A stretch of DNA of 64,000 bases from Isoetes taiwanensis (taxonomy: Eukaryota > Streptophyta > Lycopodiopsida > Isoetales > Isoetaceae): the NCBI GenBank assembly GCA_021234155.1, contig JAJEKV010000233.1:560001-624000 (forward strand), in the 5' to 3' direction. The notes under the pieces were generated by a model, which was not told where the DNA came from, ran no database searches, and was given only the letters and a program-made list of their open reading frames with translations. Shown here piece after piece: positions 46,801 through 58,290 of this stretch. A program made the translations under genes and the position numbers. The first letter of the stretch is position 1. Each line of letters opens with the position of its first letter.

Positions 46801-47046
46801 ATTTATGTGCCATTTATGTTACCCATAACATCTTTTTGGCATCCCACTAAAGCGCCCCATTAACAACTTGAGAGTCACCGGTGCATTTCGGTGTTTTGCA
46901 TGGATCGTTACGCTATTTTTGGCTGCGTGGTTTCTGTGATCAGAATTTGATTTTCAAAGGGTAGCTGCAAGCCAGATCTGCCAGATTTGCAAAAGCAGAA
47001 AAGCCCATATGCGGAGCTTCTGTCTGTCGACATTGTTTTTATATAG
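43848..47046. other. Mostly anonymous sequence with exon-like scraps
   Basis: Presumably begins with the bL25 3' untranslated region. 44067-44096 has a 15-bp tandem duplication (GGAATGGAGCTATTT). A stretch at 45745-45816 is bounded by TTGCAG and GTTTGT and reads AFCSALEMLKNNGHFAVPLD. 45899 onward reads KYEEMKTDFLKEMTF after an AG, and about 45993-46045 reads EDVNSALEHAAELMQEA before a stop. These could be exons of one small gene or a remnant; I do not recognise the family and cannot give a start. Confidence 0.3.
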
Positions 47047-47479
47047 TTGGTTTTCTCACATTTCAAATCGAGGGTTTTGTCGAGGATGATGATTCTAGGT
47101 ATAAGCAGATTGGCAGAGCTGCCAGCTCCAGAGGTGAAGGATCATGGCGGATTTTGCTCTCTGAATTTCCTCGATTGGATCAACCGGCCGCTTCTTCCCG
47201 AGCTGCGAAGAAATGCTTCGGTATTATGTTAACTTACTTCTGGCCTATTTTCTTTTGAATTTCTTTTGAAGGCAAAGCCATCTGCATGTTGTTGTTTTTT
47301 TGCAAAAGTTCCAATACCTCCATGTATTCACAGAGAAAAGCCGTGTCGATCAGTATTATCATCAACAGGAAGATTCACTTCAAACATTTACAGAGTTGGA
47401 TTCTATAATAGATGAGCCGATTACCACAGAGGCGTTCACAGAGGTGCGTATTTCCAGAAGGAATTCGTATACATAAACG
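47047..47479 (+). other. Candidate exons of an unrecognised gene
   Basis: 47067-47220 reads IEGFVEDDDSRYKQIGRAAS then RILLSEFPRLDQPAASSRAA and ends before GTATTA. 47306-47441 reads KFQYLHVFTEKSRVDQYYHQ then DSIIDEPITTEAFTE and ends before GTGCGT. The two cannot be joined by a canonical acceptor in frame, so the model is incomplete. No family recognised. Confidence 0.25.
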
Positions 47480-47595
47480 CATAAATTAGGCTTTACATTT
47501 ACATGGTGGAGCATATTAATTATATGGTTTGTTTGTGCATAAATTAGGCTTTACATTTACATGGTGGAGCATATTAATTATATGGTTTGTTTGTG
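47480..47595. repeat. 58-bp perfect tandem duplication
   Basis: The unit starting CATAAATTAGGCTTTACATT at 47480 is repeated exactly at 47538, ending GGTTTGTTTGTG each time. Followed at 47655-47760 by three copies of AGAAATGTTCGCAACC in an imperfect repeat. Confidence 0.95.
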
Positions 47596-47898
47596 CAGGC
47601 AAGCAACATATTGCCAAGAGAGAGAGGATATAGACATATCCAATGCAACAAAAGAGAAATGTTCGCAACCAAAGAACCAACCATAAACATATCCAATGCA
47701 ACAAAAGAGAAATGTTCGCAACCTAAGAACCAAGAGAAATGTTCGCAACCGAGGAACCAAGTTATTTTCAACGTATTTCAATATAGCCTTTAGCCTTCTA
47801 TCATAGGGTAAAAATGTGGTCTAAACGTTACTTGCCCACCTGGGAATTTATGATTATTAGACATTTTAGTGGATCCAATTGAACAGGTTAGGAACGAA

Positions 47899-47939
47899 AG
47901 AAATGTTCGCGGCGGCCTTGGCCGCCGCGATAAATTTCT
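47899..47939. repeat. GC-rich hairpin repeat, copy 1
   Basis: Left arm AGAAATGTTCGCGGCGGCC (47899-47917), TT loop, right arm GGCCGCCGCGATAAATTTCT (47920-47939). The inner 10 bp CGCGGCGGCC/GGCCGCCGCG are perfect and the outer AGAAAT(T)/A(A)TTTCT pairs too. It stands out in AT-rich surroundings and recurs at 63466-63506. Confidence 0.9.
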
Positions 47940-48060
47940 TGTAGTTTTTAATTATTTTTCGATGGTGGAAAACTTTTTTGTAATTTTCTTCTCTGTCCAT
48001 GGGTCTAAGGTTTCTGTGCCAAAAGTTTTGAGATACACTACAAATACACTAGAAAACTAA

Positions 48061-48205
48061 CATAGCGAGAAGAAAATAGAAGAGGTAGAGAGAGAAGAAA
48101 TAAAGAATGGAGATAGAGAGAGAAAATGGAGATAGAGGGAGAATAGAGGAGATAGAGAGCTCTTAGAGAGAAGAGAACAGGATGAAAGGATACAGAGAGA
48201 ATAGA
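48061..48205. repeat. GA-rich low-complexity tract
   Basis: About 145 bp of imperfect (GAGA)n/(GAGAAGA)n with interspersed ATAGA on the plus strand. No coding or structural feature. Confidence 0.85.
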
Positions 48206-50245
48206 TAAACAAAGTCCTAATGTCCATAACAAAGATAGATAGAGATAGAGACGAGAAAGAGATTGTAGGAACTAAAAGAACAAAGAAGAAGCAATTTTTA
48301 CGTCATCCACAGATTAAATATATGATGCATGCCCTATGTATAGAATCTTGTGTTGTCGAAGCAGAATACCCGATTCCATACTTTTACACCGAGTCTAAGC
48401 ACAATTTACCCTACCTTTAACCATAATTTTACGTCGAGTAGATTATTCATATAGCGTACCCTCTACCTTACATTTACCTCCAAGCTACGAATGTTGCAAG
48501 CTTTGGATGACACCATTTTTCCCAGTCACAATACTGCGTGCAAGTTTTCCCTCATTACTTACTCTCATTTACCTAACCACCCATAGCACTAGCAATGTTC
48601 ATGCCAAACCAACGAGGTATGCTTATGTGTGCCTAGTGATCCCCCTAGTGGCATGGAGATCCTAATTAACTCACATATATGGATGTCATAATCAAGTCAA
48701 TTGTATTCATTTCATTCTATTGTTTTATTTCTTCTCTTCTCCTCCTACATATTATGTATATAATATATGGTATCTTGTTAGATTTAGCAATTCTTTTTGA
48801 ATTGACTTGCAAGGGACATGTCTAAATCAATTTTGAACCCTATTCCGGGCATTAACCCAATTTGTGGAAGCGGAAAACAACTAGGAGAAGGCAGAACTAT
48901 TACGTGTGCCTTAGAAATATTTTCCAAATTAGAGCATGAACTAAGAGTCTCTTAGCACTGATAAAAGTTCAGCTTTCAAATTTTGATATCTTCAAACCAA
49001 GATGTCCAACGTGAGGGCTTTATTGCCCAGCAGTAAAAAATTGCCTTCCCTAAAAATGTACTTTATATAGTTCTTTAGAAAATTTGTTTGAGCAGAGTTG
49101 CATAACTATATATTATTTATATACAGATTCGTTGGCTTGGCATGATTCATCTCATCTTTGCATTTAAAGCTTTCTTAGTTGCTCTGCCTATGTACAACAT
49201 GTGTCCTCAAATGCTCTTTGCTAGATGGGGTAGTTATTTAAAAAAGCGTTCAGAAACCTTGATATGCTGAAGATTTGATGAATGCAACAATATATGTGCC
49301 AAGCCACTAAAGAGGCGGCTTCTTGGATTTTTCTCGGTTGTGACTATCTGCATATCAAAAATTGCCATGTTCAGAACATATTGCAGTTTTTGTCTAGGGT
49401 GCTAATTTATTATTACGTGAATGCAAGGAGGACCTGAAACATCCAACATGCCAACATTTGAACTGTAAAAAATGAACACTTGCCACCAGCTTTGAGCTCA
49501 TCAATGGTGGCATTTAGGTCACCACGGCCAAGAACACTTGTCAGAACTAGGTCCGGAACGACTGGTTCCTAATTTCACATAAGAACAAAAGTAAGAGCTC
49601 AAGAGCTTCAATGAGAATATGGCTGATGACAATAGAAAGCCTCAATAATACTAATGCACGCCTAACAGTGGCAAAGATGTAAGATGTATAAATAACAATT
49701 CCTTAGTTGTGTACGCTTGCACACATAAAGTACTCTATCTATATTGACATTTTTGAAACCAGTTCTCACAGGTGAAATGGGTTCCTTTTATTGATGTAAA
49801 TAGTATGGATCAATATTGATGAGGTTTACTATGCATTTCTAACATCTGAATAAAAACTTTCATGTTATATAAGCATTTATGCAAGCTACAAAGGATATAA
49901 ATACAGTAAAGGCAATTCATATGCTACTAACTCCATGGCATCACTCTTACAATAAAGGCCCATAGTAACACATGCCTTTACTTATGTGTGGCGATGCCGG
50001 CCACACGTTTACTAGAGATAAATTTAATTCCCCCCAAAACCCCCCCAACCCACATATTTCTTATAAAGCATTATTTTCTGTACTGAAATCTACATATGCA
50101 AAGTTCATACACTGACGATACTATCATTAGACTGTTTCAATAACAAAAATAATTACAAAAGCATATGATGTCCTACCATAGCTCCACTTTTCCAGATTGT
50201 CACCCCCCTTTAAGCCAAAGCGGATCTTACATACGTTCTAGCTGG
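48206..50245. other. AT-rich intergenic sequence
   Basis: No gene, RNA or clear transposon end recognised over about 2 kb. Confidence 0.45.
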
Positions 50246-51560
50246 CTAGTTGCTCTCCAACACTGCAAAACCACTAGTTTGCCATCTCTTTACAATCCTG
50301 ACATTCGTCACGATACCTAAGGGGCATTGTTTATTGTGCAATTCCACAGGAATCCACCATGGAGGTGAGGTCTCTACTTCAAACTCATTGATGTCGAATG
50401 TGAATAATTTCTTTATGGCATTCCAAGCTGAAATCAATCTCTGCAGGAAGGGAGAAGCTTCCCTACATGGCTTTAGATTAAGAAAGAGTGACCATGGGAG
50501 TGAGACCTTGACATAGGCGTATATGAAAATTGTAGAGCCTGGTAAAAGAGGTGACATACCTGGAGATACCACTTTTTTTTCTATATCATCCATATAAATT
50601 TAGTTATCAAAATTTTACTCTGCAATACTATGTCAAAAGAACGAGTCCAACATCAGTTTTGTCCATCTTGCACTTCAAGGAATTTTAATCATTGCACCTT
50701 CTTCATCCCCCCAAAGACCCGAAAAGGAAGTTGTAAATCAACTCCTCTAAGTCTTGCACCTTCTCTGTTGGAACATGTAGATTGATGATAAGTGTTGCTC
50801 AGCACATGTTTGTCATAGTCTGTGATCCAACCTGCGAGAGATAATTTTTCCACCTTCCACCAAGTTAAGTGTTTCTATAGTCCTAACCATATTTCATCCC
50901 ATATTTGTGTATTAGAGATGTTAATTTTCACTTTTCTAGTAATACTTTTTCTGCACCTGACAGAGTACTTGGTCGTCTCTGCATATTGATTACAAATTTG
51001 CCGAGAGCCATCCCACATTTCTAGTCCCTAAATCAGACCCCCCTGCAGAGGCTTGCGGAAATAACTGTGGAAGTATTTTTGGTGCTACATTGAAGAGGAA
51101 TGGAGCCAGGGGGGACCTTGTCTAATGCTCCTATTAAGGAGAGTGCTCACCTTAGAATAAGATTGTAGCTCATGCAGATCATAGTAGTTTCATAACTCCT
51201 ATAAAAAAGTTCCCTCAAACTAGCTTGAGCATCATCTTATGTAGAAACAGCTCCATCTCTACTGTCGTATACCTTGGTGAAGTCGAGCTTGAGGTAGGCT
51301 ACTTTTTGTCCTATTTTTCTAGCCTAGTGCAAGCTAAGTTGTTGCCAGGGAGAAAACCAGATTGAATCTATGAGATGCATTGAGCTAAAATTGGCTTGAT
51401 CTTCTCTGCCATAGCCCTGGCTATGATTTCATAGAATGCAGATGAGAGTGTGATAGGCATCCATTCATTAATTGTGCTTGGCTCCTTACACTTGAGTACC
51501 AAGATCATCATGTGTTCAACCTTGGGTTTAAATTTTCTGCTTGCATAAATTCTTTATAGG
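50246..51560 (-). pseudogene. Degenerate LINE ORF2 reverse transcriptase
   Basis: On the minus strand, frames interrupted by stops give in order: LVLKCKEPSTINEWMPITLS, FYEIIARAMAEKIKPILAQC, IQSGFLPGNN, YLKLDFTKVYD (RT motif A, plus 51264-51296), HVPTEKVQDLEELIYNFLFG (thumb), and an open 115-codon end with NLKPCREASPFLQRLISAWN. These match successive blocks of a plant LINE reverse transcriptase and its connection domain. No endonuclease is seen upstream, and the palm YADD was not located. It ends about 350 bp before the CYP38 start codon and points away from it. Confidence 0.75.
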
Positions 51561-51906
51561 TGGAGAAGATATCGCCCTTAATTTATTCCCAAAAAAGAAG
51601 AAAAAGATAATTTGTCCGGTTGAAATGTAAAATAAGCAAGCCAGATCTTGAAAGGAAAAATTTCCTGCTCCAAAACATGGTTTCCTTATGCCCTAAATGA
51701 CCAAATAGTGAAGTCAAAATGAAGTCAATGCTAACTTTATGACATTCAATTTTATTTAAATCTGCCAGGCAGTAGTAAATGAAGCAAAGACGATTATTTT
51801 CAGCGTGGCAAAATTAAAAAAATATTGAATGTCATAAAGTTAGCAAAGACCATTATCCAATGCACTATGTGCACCAATTGTACCTTAGCTTGGTCTATCC
51901 ATAGCT
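51561..51906 (+). promoter_or_regulatory. Upstream region of CYP38
   Basis: The only space for the CYP38 promoter and leader, about 350 bp between the LINE remnant and the ATG. I see a duplicated phrase (ATTGAATGTCATAAAGTTAG and GACATTCAATTTTATTTAAA in opposite sense) but no certain TATA box. Confidence 0.3.
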
Positions 51907-54368
51907 ATGGCGATGGCCAGCGCCAGCTGCGGCACCCTGCCACTCTTCTCATCTAAATTCGGCACATTCTCCAATTCCATTCATGTATACCACTCTCAAA
52001 TGCCAATGCTTGGCTACATTACTGTCAATCCTCTCCGATTTGGTGCTTCCTTAATGACTAGAGTAATTGGGCACGAAGATCGTTCACGAAGCTGTTTTTG
52101 CATTCGGGCCAGTTCATCCAAGTTTAAGGTACGTTTTATAGCTCCTTTGGTGTGTTTTGCTTGTTGTTTCTATTTGTTTCCTTATGTAAGCATACAAGGT
52201 TAAACCCTGTCAAATGAATCAGCATTATGTTACCTGTGAAATGCTAATCTCAATTATGAACATACATGTGTATTTAAACTGCAGGTTGAGGCAGTACATG
52301 TTATAAATAAGTTGCAGAAACGTGCATTTTGTATGGCACTGGCAGTAACATTGGTCCTTCCACAATTATCTCTTTCTTCCAATGCACTGGCTGGTGGCCC
52401 CGTATTTGAGGATATAGCTGCTCTAATTTCTGGGCCACCTGTGAAGGATCCAAATGCATTGTTGAGATATGCATTGCCAATAAATAACAAGCCAATTAAA
52501 GAAATTCAACAGTCTTTGGAGGGTATAACTGAAGACCTTAAGGTCCCTGGGTTGAGAGCTCTTGATGCCGTCGAACGGGTGGGATTATAAACTTCATGCT
52601 TTCAATTTCGTTTATTTCTCTTAAAAACGAAAAACTAATTAAGAGCTGAGGTATAATCTGCTGCAGAATGTCCGCCAAGCAGCACGCGTACTGAATCAGA
52701 ATAAGGAATTGATTTTGGCAGATATGGCTGAACCGAAAAAAAAGCATGGTGAAGAATTACTTGATTCTCTCACTGTTGGCCTCCAAGAATTCCAAAAAAT
52801 TGTGCAAGAGAAGAATAGACCTGCTGTGGCACCAAAACAGCAAGAAGTACTTGACATAATTGGAAAGTAAGTACCATTGAAGTCTATCATCAACTGTGTC
52901 AAAGAAAGAACAATTTGCCAAGAAAGAATGATGTGACATCCATAAGACTGGAGAATGAAGACAAATATTTAAAGACAGTTGCATATCTATTAACTTTCAG
53001 CTTGTTGTGGTGGACTGCTTTCTATGTCTCATGAGTAAAATTTTCTTTACTGAATGCAGTTCCTGGGGACTTGGATTTCTGCAGTGTAGAAGAGGACATG
53101 GTGGATAAATTTCCTTTTGAAATTCCAGAGGAGTTTGCTAGCAAGCCATTATTGAAAGGGAGGGCTACCATAGAAATGAAAGTAAATGTGAAGGATAACC
53201 CGAACTTGAATGACATAGTTTTTCAGATCGTAGTTGATGGCTATAATGCTCCTGTAACGGCTGGAAATTTTGTAGACCTTGTAGAAAGACATTTCTACGA
53301 TGGCATGGAGATACAACGAGGTAGTGAACTTATATCATGGTCCGTTCCATCATTTCATCATGTGCTTAAAATCGTCATGAGTCTGAAATGTTTCTATTTT
53401 ATCCAGCTGATGGCTTCGTAGTACAAACAGGAGACCCAGATGGGCCAGCTGATGGGTTTGTCGATCCAAGTACAGAGAAGATACGAACCATACCACTTGA
53501 GATAATGGTTGATGGAGACAAGGAGCCTATTTATGGTGCCACTTTGGAGGTGAGATTAATAGAAAAAACTCCTTGAGAACATATGAATAAAGTTGCGTCA
53601 TGTATCTATTCATATTGGCAGGAACTTGGCCGCTATAAAGAACGGACAAAGCTTCCATTTAATGCATTTGGAACAATGGCGATGGCACGAACTGTAAGTT
53701 TGAACTTAAAAGGTGTCGAAGAAAGTTGATACACTATCTAGCAAATGTCTTTTGTTTAGTTGGACATCTGCATTAAGGAAAGCAAGAGAGTGCCTAACAG
53801 TTTTAAGTGTACAGAATATCATAAAGACTGACTGCTTTTTAAGTATACCATGAGATTTCAAGATTTTCAAACACAAAATTCTCTCATAAAGACTAGTTTT
53901 AGTAAGAATGACATTATATCTTGATGTTAAGGATGAGGTTTGAGGTTATCTCCGCCTCGCTTAGCATTTAGCATTCTTATGCAAAACATTTTACCCTTTG
54001 TTTATATTGTTTTCTTGTCCTTCAAAAAACAGAATGACATGAAAGTTTTAAGAGCCTCTCAAACATGAATCCTCAAAAGATGCATGTTTACAGTGTATCT
54101 TGTTAGATACTGCCATTTATGCTTTGCCTTGAAATCCTTGCAGGAATTTGATGACGATTCAGCATCAAGCCAAATTTTCTGGCTTTTAAAGGAGAGTGAG
54201 TTGACACCAAGCAGTGCCAATATCTTAGATGGGCGTTATGCAGTATTTGGTTATATAACAAAGAACGAAGACTACCTTGCAGATCTCAAGGTTGGTGATG
54301 TAATTGAGTCCATGAAAGTGACGAATGGCATTGAAAACTTGGTCAATCCAAGCTACAAGTTACTGTGA
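51907..54368 (+). CDS. CYP38: Thylakoid-lumen cyclophilin CYP38/TLP40
   Basis: Seen: seven exons at 51907-52128, 52285-52578, 52667-52866, 53085-53320, 53407-53549, 53622-53693 and 54144-54368, all with GT-AG introns and consistent phase, giving 463 residues. Residues 1-74 are a Ser-rich chloroplast transit peptide. Residues 85-110 ([20 protein letters not shown] to NALA) are a lumen-targeting signal with an Ala-x-Ala cleavage site. The helical N-terminal domain carries [14 protein letters not shown] and [13 protein letters not shown]. The cyclophilin-like domain (from about residue 285) has [35 protein letters not shown] and [10 protein letters not shown], ending LVNPSYKLL. Known: plant CYP38 (about 440 residues) acts in the lumen in photosystem II assembly and repair and is thought to lack strong isomerase activity. 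Exon 4 has a second possible AG at 53059, but 53085 keeps the family sequence. Confidence 0.97.
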
Positions 54369-56780
54369 CACTAAGCAGGGGAGTTTCCATGTGCAAACAT
54401 GTTAACAGCAACGGGTTAGTGCCAAAAAGTAGTCCCATTGGCTGTCCGTGTGCCAATAGTTTGGCTGGCAATTGTAATTCTTTGGTATGCTTTTCTGATA
54501 TGTCTCAGCAAGAGTGTGCTTTAAGTGAAATATAATAAAGTTTTCCGGTTTTTGTTTTAAAGAAAAAGAACTAAACGAATTACGTAGTTACAACACACTC
54601 AAGGTATTGCCTAAATTTCGCATCATAAATCTTGAGGCCTTGGAACATTAACTGGGTGAGACTATTACATGTAGATCTGCGTGAGACTATTACATCTAGA
54701 TCGCATGTGCATACTTATGTTGGTGAAAGTTTCACCCTAACATCACTAATGTGATTTGCTTATACCTTTATGAAGGAAACTTCTAAATTTAGGGGGAGGG
54801 TGACCATGAAGCGCACACTTAAGGAAACAAATTTTATTATGGGCTAAGTTATTCTTAACTTCCCATTTTAATATACCATAGTGATATTCCCCTCTTTAGC
54901 TTTCATTTGATACTAAATACCAGAGTTTTTGATATATTTGGAGTTCGCTACGAAGGTTTTAAGGCGGGGCGTTAATTTGATCCTAATAGACCACATGTAT
55001 ATACCACATGTGCCCTTCAATAGACCACTAAGTGCCCTTCAATGGACCACTAAATGCCCATCAAATGCCCACACGGAGACCTTTAATCGCCCACATGGGA
55101 CCATTAATGGCCAACTGCCTACTTACTGAGGTAACATTAAGTTTTACCGACAGCAATTCTCCTGTAGAAAAATCATAACAGGGAGAACATTTAAATAACA
55201 CAAGGGGTTTGAACCCTCTAGCAAATGCTATTATTCCCAAAGCTCATATTATAATTATTCAATTCATTAAAAATAATTCTTGTGCCTATTGATTCACTTT
55301 ACAAACTGCATAGTCAAAAAGGTCCTTTGATGTAATAATTCCCCTTCTCGTGCTGCAAAATTACAATAGATGAATTGCATATGCTGTCAAATTGCACTTC
55401 AAATTGTTAACTAGTGCCTACAGGTACAAAGTATAGTACCCATAATTTTAGACATGGAGCACCACAACTGTCTGTTAGACTAGAGATGGTGTACCAAATC
55501 CTGCCACAGGCAGCACTGCTCTTATAGGCCTATTAGACCCCCTGTCTACAAAGTAATGCTAACACCTTAGAACCTCATCTACTTCACATGACACATGCAG
55601 ATTCACCGAATCTGCATGGAAAAAACCATGGTGTAATATTTGCTCCAAATATGATTCCACAGCATAAAACTTCATAATATAGCTAATTAAGATTATCCCT
55701 TTCCATTTTGTTGTAAAAATAATATTCCCAGAAAATAATCCTCTCTGCAGTTGTGGTCAAGCACCCAAGATCCAGAATATACATATTAGAATTGATCAAA
55801 ATCTGTATGCCCTCATACAAGTATTTTGTTAACTCTAAAAGCTGCACTTGAGTATTATCCACAGAATATTTGTAGTTGATCATGACGTATCGCAGCAACA
55901 AAAGCTAAGAATTTGTCCAACCTTTAACTCACATATTATTAGTAGGCTGGCCATATATGCTAGTAAGGAAATAATAAGTCATATGATCTTATTACAATGG
56001 ATTGTTATGGATATCTCATATGGATATGTGATCTTTATATCCAATTAAAAGAAAAATGTGACTTTTGAATAACATAAGGGCCTGTAGCAACCTGATGCAC
56101 TGAGCTTGGCTTTCAACACTCCCAGGCACATGATGAATTCCTGCATCCTTAAAGAGGTCTCGAAATGGTGCTAACATATTGGGGAGCTATAAACTAAAAT
56201 TTTGTGTAGAGGACACTGTCAATTCCTGTTTGTGAATTGGGCTACAGAGCAATAAGATCAATATTTTATTCTTTGACTAAAGTGACTGACACGTCGCAAA
56301 GCATGATGATGATAAATTGTCGAAGTGATAGATAAACAGAGGACTGGATAACAAGGTCAAAGCACCTGTATTGAACAGAAGATTGCCGAGGTGATCGCTA
56401 AAAAAGAAAAGAGGACTGCTGTAGTGGTACAAGTATAGATCAAGCATAACTAGCTAGTGTGATGAAGCTGATACGAGGAAAAAAGAAGGACATATATATA
56501 ACCAGTCTGATGGAGAAGGTTTCGATGAAGAGTTAGAAAAAAAAAACAAACCTGATGGCAGCCTTGCCAAAGCTCCTGCCTGCTGCTGCACGATCAAATC
56601 CACGCCCGAACTAATGCTCCATCGCCAAACGCGTCGGAGATCCAAATGTCGGAGGTCTAAACGAGAAAATAGGTGGGCGTAAAAGGGCGGGAAAAAGGCA
56701 CAAAAGGTGAAGAAAAGGTTAAGAAAACCAAAGGTAAAATAAAAGGGAAAAAAGTTACCTTTATCCCTTTATCTGTAACT
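54369..56780. other. CYP38 3' flank and anonymous AT-rich sequence
   Basis: AATATAATAAAG near 54529 is a likely CYP38 polyadenylation signal. A short tandem repeat (GTGCCCTTCAATAGACCACTAA-type, about 22 bp) lies at 55009-55060. ACTATTACAT(G/C)TAGATC is duplicated near 54661-54703. No gene recognised. Confidence 0.5.
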
Positions 56781-56788
56781 TATATAAG
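56781..56788 (+). promoter_or_regulatory. TATA box of the 56832 gene
   Basis: TATATAAG about 45 bp before the ATG at 56832, giving a plausible short leader. This spacing favours 56832 over the earlier in-frame ATG at 56673, which would start upstream of the TATA box. Confidence 0.5.
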
Positions 56789-56831
56789 CATAGAGCTGGT
56801 GCACAGCAGAAGCAGTGTCGAGCTGATCCAA

Positions 56832-57449
56832 ATGAAGAACTCCGGAGGTTTAGCAAGCCCACGTAGAAGATGCGCTCCATTTCGTTCCCCCAGGCCTCCC
56901 ATTTTTAAACGGACTGTCCATTCTCTAGTTCCACAGCAGAATACGTTGGTTCACAATCAAGAAAAAACTGAGGCTCTCGGAATTTATGATAGCTCTCAAC
57001 AGAATATGTTGGAAACAACTGAGGCCCTCAGAAATGATAATAGCTCTCAAGTTTTAACACAACAGAACCCATTAGTTCAAAATCAAGAAAAAACTGAGGA
57101 TCTCAGAACTAATAATAGCTCTCAAGTTTTCACACAACAGAATACGTTGGGTCAGAATCAAGAAGAATCTGAGGCTCTCAGAAATGATAATAGTCCTGAT
57201 GTGGTAGATCCATATCCAGAGGCAGATGTGTATACCATGCACAATTCAACACAGGGGTTCTCTTCCACATACCCAGATCCTTCTTACAATCTGCAGCAGA
57301 CTATTGATCAGCCTCCTGCTCACATTTCGTCGCTTGTTTTCCCTCGTGATGAAATTGAATATGCTCCTGAGTTTGTCGATGAATATGTTCCCCAGTACGC
57401 ATCCAGTATGTTCAAGAACCTCTCACCATTTTCGGCACCTTGGTGGTGA
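56832..57449 (+). CDS. Unrecognised repeat-containing, disordered protein
   Basis: Seen: a 205-codon single exon starting MKNSGGLASPRRRCAPFRSP. A basic head (residues 1-35) is followed by four imperfect repeats of about 20-25 residues built on QQNxLxxNQEKTEALRNDNS (about residues 37-130). Then comes an acidic, Tyr/Pro-rich tail (DEIEYAPEFVDEYVPQYASS) ending FKNLSPFSAPWW. No signal peptide or membrane segment. The frame is open to 56673, but a TATA box at 56781 supports the later start. I know no family with this layout; a lineage-specific protein or the remnant of a longer one are both possible. The base order is not simple repeat, which supports real coding. The next feature downstream is the composite element at 57568. 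Confidence 0.5.
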   Translation: MKNSGGLASPRRRCAPFRSPRPPIFKRTVHSLVPQQNTLVHNQEKTEALGIYDSSQQNMLETTEALRNDNSSQVLTQQNPLVQNQEKTEDLRTNNSSQVFTQQNTLGQNQEESEALRNDNSPDVVDPYPEADVYTMHNSTQGFSSTYPDPSYNLQQTIDQPPAHISSLVFPRDEIEYAPEFVDEYVPQYASSMFKNLSPFSAPWW

Positions 57450-57847
57450 GGCATTGTATATAATTGCTCAATAATTGTACATAGCATGCCTAGGGTTCCT
57501 GGGCTTTAGCAAATGTTAATCATGTTGGAGGTTTGGTTTTTGTACATGTATTATGAATATATTTTTGGGGCTCTCGCTGCCCTACGTAACCCCCCGTGTG
57601 AATATGCACCCAAACCAAAGGGGGTTTAAGGGGGATTTTAATTTAAATGTGTTAAATGCAATGGTTTATGTTAATAATGTTAATGGTAGTTGTGTTCAAA
57701 AAAAATTTTGGGCCCTTCGGGCCCTAACTAAAGCAAACATAGGTAGACCTTATGGACCTAAATATTAATTACTAAAAAGCGACGACAAACAAATTATTTC
57801 CATGGCAAAGGGATTCAATTGATGATTGCATGTATGCATTCTTATAT

Positions 57848-58122
57848 ACATGGCATTCAAGTGTGACCCATTTTTCTCAAAACGGTCAATAAACCGCTTA
57901 ACAATTTCCTAGCAATCTATATATACATGGCATTCAGATATTCCTCATTCTTCTCAAAATAGTTAATAAGCCGCTTAAGGAAGCTCTGACGAGACACTGT
58001 TGCAGTATCACAAATGATGCAGCATTGTCTTCGTATCACAAATGATGCAACATTGTCTTCTTGCCCTTCAACGCCCTTGTAATTGCAACATTCATTCTGC
58101 GTTCATCACAAAGAAACCCCAC
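57848..58122 (-). pseudogene. IGHMBP2/SMUBP-2-like helicase, last exon fragment
   Basis: On the minus strand, after an AG at 58123, the frame reads VGFLCDERRMNVAITRA (SF1 helicase motif VI region). After a frame change it continues RQCCIICDTATVSRQSFLKR and INYFEKNEEYLNAMYI to a TAG at 57919-57917. The frame change coincides with a 28-bp tandem duplication (GTATCACAAATGATGCA at about 58005 and 58033). A second decayed copy of the C-terminal piece (EIVKRFIDRFEKNGSHLNAM) follows at 57848-57911. Known: plant SMUBP-2 homologues contain EVGFLxDxRRMNVAVTR and RRQCCxVCDTETV followed by FLKRxIEYFEEHGEYLSA. The match is therefore specific. Non-functional. Confidence 0.85.
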
Positions 58123-58219
58123 CTATGGCAACATTCATTACTAACAGTTAAGACATGTTCCTTGTGTAGGTGCTAACTTGAAAGAAAAACTTCACATACA
58201 AAAAATATTTGCTGCTCAC

Positions 58220-58290
58220 CTCTCGTAGAGCATTTGAACGGCCTTGAAACCCATCTATCTTTGGTTTCCTTGATGGGAAAAAATGTGTCT
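58220..58290 (-). pseudogene. IGHMBP2/SMUBP-2-like helicase, penultimate exon fragment
   Basis: On the minus strand SRKPKIDGFQGRSNALRE ends at a GAG followed by GTGAGC, a good splice donor. DGFQGR is helicase motif V of the Upf1-like family. It lies about 100 bp (one intron, 58123-58219) before the motif VI exon, in the correct order. Upstream sequence is not recognisable as helicase, so only the 3' end of the gene is present. Confidence 0.75.
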
